Of a stretch of 11,961 bases of DNA, positions 7,443 through 11,961 are shown piece after piece. The notes beneath the pieces are model-generated. The model saw only the letters and a program-made list of their open reading frames with translations. It was not told the DNA's origin and searched no databases. Every line of letters begins with the position of its first letter. The stretch's first letter is position 1. Source of the stretch: Clostridiales bacterium (lineage in GTDB: Bacteria > Bacillota > Clostridia > Lachnospirales > Lachnospiraceae); NCBI GenBank assembly GCA_021204765.1, contig JAJPYU010000011.1, positions 1 through 11,961 on the forward strand. The letters are read 5' to 3'. The position numbers were made by a program, and so were the translations under genes.

Positions 7443-7877
7443 ATGGAAAAGATACGCATCAGATATTTTTCGGATAAAATAAAAAGGCTGGAATATATAG
7501 ATGGGAAGTCTGACTGGATAGACCTCAGGGCTTCGGAGACCGTGGAGCTTAAGGCGGGGGAGTTTTATCTCATTCCCCTGGGTGTTGCCATGGAGCTGCC
7601 CAAAGGCTATGAGGGACATCTGATGCCCAGAAGCTCGACTTTTAAGAATTTTGGCATACTGCAGACTAACAGCTGCGGCATAGTGGACTCATCCTATTGC
7701 GGGGACGAGGATATGTGGCGGATGCCGGTCTATGCCACCAGGGACGCAGTGATCCATGAAAATGACAGGATATGCCAGTTCCGGATCATGAAAAACCAGC
7801 CCACGATTGTGTTTGAGGAAGTGGAATCCCTGGGGAATGAGAGCAGAGGGGGATTTGGGAGTACCGGGACGAAATAG
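7443..7877 (+). CDS. dut: dUTP diphosphatase (trimeric dUTPase family), variant motifs
   Basis: dUTPase hydrolyses dUTP to dUMP and pyrophosphate, keeping uracil out of DNA and feeding dTMP synthesis. The 144-residue protein matches the trimeric Dut length. Family motifs in order: motif 1 region SDWIDLRA (23-30), motif 2 PRSS (62-65), motif 3 NSCGIVDSSYCGD (76-88) with the expected catalytic Asp82 and base-selecting Tyr85, motif 4 RICQFRI (109-115), and motif 5 RGGFGSTG (135-142). Motif 1 lacks the usual AGYDL glycine, and motif 3 has Cys86 where YRGE normally has Arg, followed by an EDMW insertion. I recall similar forms in Lachnospiraceae. ATG 7443 follows GGAGATAG (7433-7440) closely. It lies 116 bp after gpsA and may share the der promoter. 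A dCTP deaminase-like activity is a less likely alternative. Confidence 0.85.
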   Translation: MEKIRIRYFSDKIKRLEYIDGKSDWIDLRASETVELKAGEFYLIPLGVAMELPKGYEGHLMPRSSTFKNFGILQTNSCGIVDSSYCGDEDMWRMPVYATRDAVIHENDRICQFRIMKNQPTIVFEEVESLGNESRGGFGSTGTK

Positions 7878-7912
7878 TCGGGTGAATGCGGGGTTTGTTT
7901 TGGCATTTCGTC
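7868..7912. repeat. 8-bp inverted repeat at the end of dut
   Basis: GACGAAAT (7868-7875, just before the dut stop is complete) is repeated inverted as ATTTCGTC (7905-7912), with a 29-nt loop. No T-run follows. This is the only structure I see at the 3' end of dut, so no convincing terminator closes this cluster before the msmX promoter. Confidence 0.25.
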
Positions 7913-7955
7913 ATTGTGCCTAGGGATACTCTGGTAATTTTGTTACTATTCATAA

Positions 7956-7984
7956 GTGACATCTGTGGGATTATTTGTTAAAAT
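7956..7984 (+). promoter_or_regulatory. Sigma-A promoter for the MsmX-like ATPase gene
   Basis: GTGACA (7956-7961) and TAAAAT (7979-7984) are each one mismatch from consensus at exactly 17 bp spacing. The -10 again sits in GTTAAAAT. Just upstream is a small dyad GTAA-TTTTG-TTAC (7934-7946). Transcription would start near 7991, leaving a leader of about 50 nt. Confidence 0.6.
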
Positions 7985-7996
7985 ATATTCAACAGG

Positions 7997-8009
7997 CGGG
8001 ATGTTCCCG
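7997..8009. promoter_or_regulatory. Dyad just downstream of the msmX start site
   Basis: CGGGA-TGT-TCCCG is a perfect 13-bp dyad located a few bases after the predicted transcription start. It could be a repressor operator blocking early elongation, or a small 5' stabilising hairpin. It does not fit the CcpA cre consensus as I know it. Confidence 0.35.
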
Positions 8010-8029
8010 TAATTTATATCAACCAAAAT

Positions 8030-8035
8030 GGAGGG
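8030..8035 (+). promoter_or_regulatory. msmX ribosome binding site that excludes an upstream ATG
   Basis: GGAGGG lies 7 nt before ATG 8043 and partly overlaps an in-frame ATG at 8028. An initiation at 8028 would have no Shine-Dalgarno of its own, so 8043 is preferred. The product then starts MATLSLQHIAKKYP, as in MsmX/UgpC proteins. Confidence 0.8.
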
Positions 8036-8042
8036 TTACAAA

Positions 8043-9155
8043 ATGGCAACATTATCATTACAGCACATCGCAAAAAAGTATCCAAACGGATTTGAGGCTG
8101 TCAGGGACTTTAACCTTGAGATTGCAGACAAAGAGTTCATTATCTTCGTCGGTCCTTCAGGCTGTGGCAAGTCCACCACACTTCGTATGATCGCCGGCCT
8201 GGAAGAGATTACAGGCGGTGACCTTTACATCGACGGAAAACGCATGAACGACGTAGAGCCTAAGGACAGGGATATCGCAATGGTCTTCCAGAGCTATGCC
8301 CTGTATCCGCACATGACCGTTGCCGACAACATGGGATTTGCCCTTAAGCTTCGTAAGGTTCCGAAGGATGAGATTGACAAGAAGGTCCGCGATGCGGCCA
8401 AGATCCTTGATCTGGACAAGCTTCTTGATCGTAAGCCGAAGGCTCTTTCCGGTGGACAGAGACAGCGTGTTGCCATGGGCCGTGCTATCGTTCGTGAGCC
8501 GAAGGTCTTCCTTATGGATGAGCCTTTATCCAACCTGGATGCCAAGCTGAGAGTCCAGATGCGTTCCGAGATCGCTGCTCTTCATCAGAGGCTGGGCGCA
8601 ACCATCATCTACGTTACACATGACCAGACTGAGGCCATGACCCTTGGTACCAGGATTGTTGTTCTTAAGGACGGCGACATCATGCAGGTGGATTCCCCGA
8701 AGAAGCTGTACGACGAGCCGGATAATCTGTTCGTTGCCGGATTCATCGGATCCCCTCAGATGAACATGATGGATGGCACCGTGCATATCAATGGCGATGA
8801 CGTTACTCTTACCATCAATGACATGACATATGTGATGCCTGAGAATAAGGCCAAAGCCCTCAAGGATGGCGGCTATGACGGCAAGACTGTTGTATTTGGC
8901 ATTCGCCCCGATGATATGGATGACTTCCCTGAGTTCATTGAGAGACACGCCGGTTACACTATCCATGCAGAGTGTGCGGGATACGAGCTTCTCGGTTCCG
9001 AAGTGCTGCTGTATTACACATTCCAGGGAATGACCTGCACAGCAAAGGTTGACGCCAGCACTCCCTGCCGTATAGGTGACCCCGTCGAGATCGCATTCGA
9101 TATTAACAAAGGACACCTCTTCGACAAAGAGACGGAGCAGGCTATCAGCCACTAA
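8043..9155 (+). CDS. msmX: Sugar ABC importer ATPase, MsmX/UgpC type (orphan)
   Basis: This is the ATP-hydrolysing subunit of CUT1 carbohydrate ABC importers. The 370-residue protein has Walker A GPSGCGKST (37-45), Q-loop MVFQSYALYPHMTV with Gln83, signature LSGGQRQR (135-142), Walker B VFLMDEP (155-161), D-loop SNLDAK and H-loop His193. A C-terminal regulatory TOBE-type domain follows from about residue 236. Length and sequence fit MsmX, UgpC and MalK. No permease or sugar-binding protein gene lies nearby, and the gene has its own promoter and terminator. That is how the shared ATPase MsmX is arranged in Bacillus, where it energises several importers; I infer the same role here. The neighbouring PucR/CdaR-type regulator may be functionally linked. 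The symbol is by family; ugpC is the common alternative. Confidence 0.93.
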   Translation: MATLSLQHIAKKYPNGFEAVRDFNLEIADKEFIIFVGPSGCGKSTTLRMIAGLEEITGGDLYIDGKRMNDVEPKDRDIAMVFQSYALYPHMTVADNMGFALKLRKVPKDEIDKKVRDAAKILDLDKLLDRKPKALSGGQRQRVAMGRAIVREPKVFLMDEPLSNLDAKLRVQMRSEIAALHQRLGATIIYVTHDQTEAMTLGTRIVVLKDGDIMQVDSPKKLYDEPDNLFVAGFIGSPQMNMMDGTVHINGDDVTLTINDMTYVMPENKAKALKDGGYDGKTVVFGIRPDDMDDFPEFIERHAGYTIHAECAGYELLGSEVLLYYTFQGMTCTAKVDASTPCRIGDPVEIAFDINKGHLFDKETEQAISH

Positions 9156-9174
9156 GATGTATGTTATATCAGGG

Positions 9175-9204
9175 GCTGGGTATGATTTTCATACCCAGCT
9201 TTTT
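9175..9204 (+). terminator. Intrinsic terminator of msmX
   Basis: GCTGGGTATG (9175-9184) and CATACCCAGC (9190-9199) form a perfect 10-bp stem with an ATTTT loop, followed by TTTTT (9200-9204). It lies 19 bases after the msmX stop and isolates the gene from the regulator downstream. Confidence 0.95.
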
Positions 9205-9290
9205 CCTTATATGATGATACCAGGGGCTGCTGAGTGCCGGTGGCACTCGTGTTTGCAGCCGACCGGAGCGGCAGCGGAGACCAAATAGGG

Positions 9291-9318
9291 TTGTAACGGA
9301 TGCTTGCATCCTTATATG
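9291..9318 (+). promoter_or_regulatory. Candidate promoter for the PucR/CdaR-type regulator
   Basis: TTGTAA (9291-9296) and TATATG (9313-9318), each with four consensus matches, are 16 bp apart. The spacer contains the perfect inverted repeat at 9298-9311. This promoter would place transcription start near 9325, so the upstream hairpin at 9225-9260 would not be in the transcript. A start further upstream, near TTATATGATG (9207-9216), is an alternative. Confidence 0.35.
9298..9311. promoter_or_regulatory. Inverted repeat in the promoter spacer, possible operator
   Basis: GGATGC-TT-GCATCC is a perfect 6-bp dyad with a 2-bp centre, exactly between the candidate -35 and -10 boxes of the regulator gene. 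A protein bound here would block RNA polymerase, so autorepression is plausible. That role is inferred from position only. Confidence 0.4.
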
Positions 9319-9423
9319 TACAGATTTCGCAGGAGGAATAGTCAGCCCCTGGCTGAACAGGCTCACGCAGTGGGCAGAACAGGCAGGCTGCGCTATGCCG
9401 ATCAAACTATAGGAGATTTTTGT

Positions 9424-10503
9424 ATGAATCTTAAAAAGCTTGAACAGATACTCGAGGAAATGAAGGAAATTTCCCATAGGAGCTTTCTTCTTTTTGCTCC
9501 GAATGGTGATTTTATTATCGGTACTGATACTGCTCCGGATTGTGCGGACATGGTGAAGAATTTCGTTTTTTCCCTGGCTGATACGCAGATGATGCCTGAT
9601 TGGATTTATTTTCGCGTGGAGCTTCATGATGAGACTGAGTATGTCATGCTTGTAAGCCGTGGATCTGATACGGATCAGTCTTATTTGGTTGGGCGTATGG
9701 CTCTCTGCCACGTCAGGAGTTTCTTCATTTCCATGGAGGAGCCTGAAAATCAGGTAAATGGGCTCAGGCTGATCATAAACGGGGAGATCACCGGCGAGAG
9801 GATAGGGGAGAAAACCCATCAGCTAAGACTCTTACCGGGGAAATATCTGCTTTTCGTCATTCAGTATAAAGAAAACAGGGATTCCATACTTGTGGAGGCA
9901 TTGAAGAGTTTTTTCGTATCCGGATCGGGGGATTATGTTGTGGAGATGGACGGCAGACGCACTGTGCTCTTAAAGGAGTTCGACGAAATCCCGGATGAGG
10001 ATTATCGGGCCTTTGCCAATGTCATTGTGGACAATATGGCCACAGAGGTCATGGCCAGGGTATGTGTTGGATACGGCGGGCCTATAGAGTCCTTTGATGA
10101 GCTGAATAAAGCTTATATGAATGCCTGTACGGCTTTGAAGGTAGGTACTGTATTTTACAGTGAGGAGAGCGTGTTTGATTATCAGAAACTTGGCATTGGG
10201 AGACTGATCTACAAGCTGCCGGCGGATCTGTGTGAGATGTTTTTAGATGAGATCCTGGGAGAGAATAAGGAGATTGACCTGGACGATGAGACCATGACCA
10301 CCATACGTAAGCTTTTCGATAATAATCTGAATATTTCTGAGACGGCCAGACAGCTTTACATCCACAGGAACACCCTGGTCTACCGTCTGGAGCGTATAGA
10401 GAAAAGGCTGGGCCTGGATATCCGGACATTTGAAGATGCCATGCTCTTTAAGATAGCCATGATGGTGAGAGTACATCTGAATGAGTTAAATCTTGAAAAT
10501 TAG
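9424..10503 (+). CDS. PucR/CdaR-family transcriptional regulator
   Basis: The 359-residue protein ends in the helix-turn-helix typical of PucR and CdaR regulators: NNLNISETARQLYIHRNTLV (300-319), then YRLERIEKRLGLDIRTFEDA and a hydrophobic helix, LFKIAMMV. The middle (about 130-265), with GLRLIINGEITGERIGEKTH and a CVGYGGPIESFDELNKAYMN segment, resembles the degenerate GGDEF-like domain of CdaR proteins (E. coli CdaR 385 aa). The N-terminal 120 residues may sense a ligand but I do not recognise the fold. There is no membrane segment, so it is cytoplasmic. ATG 9424 is preferred over upstream in-frame starts because AGGAG (9411-9415) lies 8 nt before it. Relatives respond to sugar diacids, purines or amino acids; the effector here is unknown. 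It follows the msmX gene after a terminator and may control sugar uptake. Confidence 0.85.
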   Translation: MNLKKLEQILEEMKEISHRSFLLFAPNGDFIIGTDTAPDCADMVKNFVFSLADTQMMPDWIYFRVELHDETEYVMLVSRGSDTDQSYLVGRMALCHVRSFFISMEEPENQVNGLRLIINGEITGERIGEKTHQLRLLPGKYLLFVIQYKENRDSILVEALKSFFVSGSGDYVVEMDGRRTVLLKEFDEIPDEDYRAFANVIVDNMATEVMARVCVGYGGPIESFDELNKAYMNACTALKVGTVFYSEESVFDYQKLGIGRLIYKLPADLCEMFLDEILGENKEIDLDDETMTTIRKLFDNNLNISETARQLYIHRNTLVYRLERIEKRLGLDIRTFEDAMLFKIAMMVRVHLNELNLEN

Positions 10504-10594
10504 GGAATGGTATGGTATTGTATACATGATGTTGAGCCAAATAAGATGTTATCATCATCATATATTCGAGTGTGAACACTAAGGAGGATACGAG
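10504..10594 (+). promoter_or_regulatory. Intergenic region with weak promoter-like signals
   Basis: No terminator is visible after the regulator, so read-through is likely. A weak promoter could be formed by TTGTAT (10518-10523) and TAAGAT (10542-10547) with 18 bp spacing. A TATCATCATCAT motif (10550-10561) and a small dyad AGTGT-GA-ACACT (10569-10580) precede the AAGGAGG (10581-10587) of the next gene. Confidence 0.25.
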
Positions 10595-11320
10595 ATGGAT
10601 CTGTTCAGCGGATTACAGACACTTCTGGGCGGCACACCCGCTTCCAGGGCTAAGGGAGAGGGAGGCAGCCGGCCGGAGACTGATCTGGCGAGAAAGAACA
10701 CCCAGCTAAAGGAGCAGCTGGAAGCCGCCAGGGAGCGGATAGCTCAGCTGGAGAGCCATATTGAGAAAATGAAAAAGGAGAATGATAAAGTGGAACACAG
10801 TGCAAATACCACCCGTGAAAATATTGACCAGCTGATCACCGGCACCACCATCCAGATCCAGGAGATGATAGATGCCCTGGATCAGCAGATGAAGCAGCTG
10901 GAGGTCAGGACCCAGAGACAGCTTTCCGAGATCACCGGCACCGCTGAAGATGTGAAGAATATCTCCATGGCAGTCCGCCCCATCGCCGAGATCGATGAGT
11001 CGGTGAAGCAGATCGACGAGATTAAAGCCATGATAGAAGAGCTTAAAAACCAGAAGACTGATCTGGAGGCTATCAATGAGAGATCTGAGTCAATCCGTGA
11101 TGAGATCCTGGAGAAGATCCACACCGAGGATGTGGCCTGCTATCGGAATATGAAGAGCCTGGTCACTGAGTGGAAAGAGAATGTGGACGACGTGGAGATC
11201 AGCGAGAACAGCCTGCATCAGATCCGGACATCCTTTAAGGGGATGAAGTTTCTCGTGATCGCAAGTTTCGTGATACTCCTGTTCCTGTTGCTGTACACCA
11301 TTGGATATATAGTTATTTGA
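10595..11320 (+). CDS. Tail-anchored coiled-coil membrane protein, unknown function
   Basis: I do not recognise a named family. The 241-residue product starts with a short amphipathic-looking segment (MDLFSGLQTLLGG), then a Gly/Arg-rich linker. Residues about 30-70 are strongly heptad-like (ARKNTQLKEQLEAARERIAQ continuing into IEKMKKENDKVEH), and a second long charged helical region spans about 85-200. The last 23 residues (219-241, FLVIASFVILLFLLLYTIGY then IVI) form one membrane segment after a basic GMK, and nothing follows it. With no signal peptide, this is a single-pass protein with its bulk probably in the cytoplasm. ATG 10595 follows a perfect AAGGAGG at 7 nt. It lies between the regulator and a flavin-reductase-like gene 34 bp away, probably co-transcribed with the latter. 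A role in cell-envelope organisation or as a scaffold is conceivable but unsupported. Confidence 0.8.
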   Translation: MDLFSGLQTLLGGTPASRAKGEGGSRPETDLARKNTQLKEQLEAARERIAQLESHIEKMKKENDKVEHSANTTRENIDQLITGTTIQIQEMIDALDQQMKQLEVRTQRQLSEITGTAEDVKNISMAVRPIAEIDESVKQIDEIKAMIEELKNQKTDLEAINERSESIRDEILEKIHTEDVACYRNMKSLVTEWKENVDDVEISENSLHQIRTSFKGMKFLVIASFVILLFLLLYTIGYIVI

Positions 11321-11321
11321 C

Positions 11322-11335
11322 CCTGGTATCATCAT
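11322..11335 (+). repeat. Copy of a 14-bp motif, inverted at 9211-9224
   Basis: CCTGGTATCATCAT occurs here in the 34-bp gap before the flavin-reductase-like gene, and in reverse complement at 9211-9224 just after the msmX terminator. The two copies bracket the regulator and the coiled-coil gene. A shorter version, GGTATCATC, occurs at 56-65 with one extra position matching loosely. It may be a regulator site or coincidence. Confidence 0.3.
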
Positions 11336-11354
11336 CATTTTATGGAGGGAAATT

Positions 11355-11921
11355 ATGGAAAGAGAATTTTGGAAACCGGGCAACATGCTGTATCCGCTTC
11401 CGGCTGTCATGGTCAGCTGTGCAAGACCGGGAGAGAAGCCTAATATCATCACTATTGCGTGGGCGGGAACCGTCTGTTCAGAGCCGCCTATGCTCTCGAT
11501 CTCAGTCCGTCCGGAGCGCTACTCACACGACATTATTGCCCAGACCGGAGAATTTGTCGTGAATCTGGTGACAAAGGATCTGATCTGGGCCACAGACTGG
11601 TGCGGCGTTAAGTCTGGAAGGGATTATGACAAGTACGCTGAGATGCATCTGACTCCTTCTGAGTCGAAGACCGTCGCCTGTCCGGGAGTCATGGAAAGCC
11701 CCTTAAGCCTGGAGTGCAAGGTGACCCAGACCATCCCCTTGGGCAGCCACGATATGTTTATCGCCAATGTCACTGCGGTCTCCATCAATCCGTCGTACAT
11801 GGACAAGGCCGGGAAGTTCCATTTAAACGAGCAGGAGCTGGTCGCCTACTCCCATGGGGAATACTTCACGCTGGGAGAATATGTTGGGAAATTCGGATAC
11901 AGCGTTAAAAAGAAGAAATAG
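11355..11921 (+). CDS. Flavin reductase-like, FMN-binding split-barrel protein
   Basis: The 188-residue protein fits the flavin reductase/flavoredoxin family, whose members bind FMN in a split beta-barrel and reduce flavins or act as electron carriers. Visible family features are the N-terminal strand YPLPAVMVSCARPGEKPNII with TIAWAGTVCSEPPMLSISVR (about 13-52), RYSHDIIAQTGEFVVNL (54-70), the DWCGVKSGRDYDKY block (about 81-94), CPGVMESPLSLECKV (109-123) and GSHDMFIANV (129-138). There is no signal peptide or membrane segment, so it is cytosolic. The basic tail KKKK is short. ATG 11355 follows GGAGGG (11344-11349). It probably shares a transcript with the coiled-coil gene 34 bp upstream. An electron-transfer partner for ferredoxin metabolism is possible, but the substrate cannot be told from sequence. 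Confidence 0.9.
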   Translation: MEREFWKPGNMLYPLPAVMVSCARPGEKPNIITIAWAGTVCSEPPMLSISVRPERYSHDIIAQTGEFVVNLVTKDLIWATDWCGVKSGRDYDKYAEMHLTPSESKTVACPGVMESPLSLECKVTQTIPLGSHDMFIANVTAVSINPSYMDKAGKFHLNEQELVAYSHGEYFTLGEYVGKFGYSVKKKK

Positions 11922-11940
11922 ATTTAATCATATAAAAAGG

Positions 11941-11961
11941 GCCTGACAGATTCTGTCAGGC
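11941..11961 (+). terminator. Terminator hairpin, cut by the window edge
   Basis: GCCTGACAG (11941-11949) and CTGTCAGGC (11953-11961) form a perfect 9-bp stem with an ATT loop, 19 bases after the flavin-reductase-like stop. An A-run (11934-11938) precedes the left arm, which suggests a T-run lies just beyond the window. It would end the transcript covering the last two or three genes. Confidence 0.85.

Larger units (their letters stand above)
9205..9423 (+). other. Structured gene-free leader upstream of the regulator
   Basis: No credible gene lies in these 219 bases, but inverted repeats are dense. A two-tier hairpin pairs GGCTGC (9225-9230) with GCAGCC (9255-9260) around GAGTGCC/GGCACTC (9232-9238 with 9242-9248). 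CCAGGGGCTG (9220-9229) is also perfectly complementary to CAGCCCCTGG (9343-9352), which would compete with that hairpin. A third local stem, TCAGCC-CCT-GGCTGA (9342-9356), uses the same right arm. A strong AGGAGG (9331-9336) has no start codon at proper distance. The regulator frame is open upstream to TTG 9304, but ATG 9424 has a better site. This could be a structured 5' leader or a set of operators. It matches no RNA family I recognise. Confidence 0.45.

Noticed and set aside
8526..9152. 208-codon antisense frame opposite msmX
   Set aside because: It lies entirely within a well-conserved ABC ATPase gene, and the translation is low-complexity His/Val-rich with no family resemblance.
9220..9352. 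SRP RNA, 6S RNA or cobalamin riboswitch
   Set aside because: The closing stem is suggestive, but the conserved SRP loop, the 6S bubble and the B12-box motifs are all absent.
9304..9423. In-frame N-terminal extension of the PucR/CdaR-type regulator from TTG 9304 or ATG 9316
   Set aside because: The frame is open for 40 codons, but the peptide is Arg-rich and unlike the family, and only ATG 9424 has a properly spaced AGGAG.
9211..11335. Mobile element bounded by the 14-bp inverted motif
   Set aside because: There is no transposase or recombinase inside and no target-site duplication could be seen. The contents look like ordinary chromosomal genes.

Overview
The window looks like a chromosomal segment of an anaerobic Firmicute, most likely a Lachnospiraceae or related Clostridia gut bacterium. 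The support is a single-chain pyruvate:ferredoxin oxidoreductase, the der-plsY-gpsA order, a dUTPase variant of the kind I remember from Lachnospiraceae, an orphan MsmX/UgpC sugar-importer ATPase beside a PucR/CdaR-type regulator, and strong AGGAGG ribosome binding sites. All eight intact genes lie on the + strand. I see no rRNA or tRNA genes, insertion sequences, CRISPR arrays or phage genes.

Layout. (1) Positions 1-544 hold a broken glycerate kinase (about 97-341), an AT-rich promoter region and a short leader. (2) Positions 545-4081 encode PFOR (nifJ/por), closed by a strong intrinsic terminator. (3) Positions 4194-7877 hold der, plsY, gpsA and dut behind one clear promoter: ribosome assembly, the first acyltransfer of phospholipid synthesis, supply of glycerol-3-phosphate for it, and dUTP removal. 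PlsY and GpsA act in consecutive steps, and the gpsA ribosome binding site overlaps the plsY stop codon. (4) Positions 8043-9155 encode the MsmX-like ATPase with its own promoter and terminator and no permease genes nearby. (5) Positions 9205-9423 form a gene-free, inverted-repeat-rich leader in front of the PucR/CdaR-type regulator (9424-10503). (6) Positions 10595-11921 encode an unrecognised tail-anchored coiled-coil protein and a flavin-reductase-like FMN protein. A terminator hairpin follows at the window edge.

Most of the window is conserved housekeeping DNA, and I did not find a convincing new multi-gene system. The most interesting parts are the structured leader before the regulator, with its competing pairings and an inverted repeat inside a candidate promoter; the tail-anchored coiled-coil protein of unknown role; a shared promoter pattern in front of nifJ, der and msmX; and the glycerate kinase relic.
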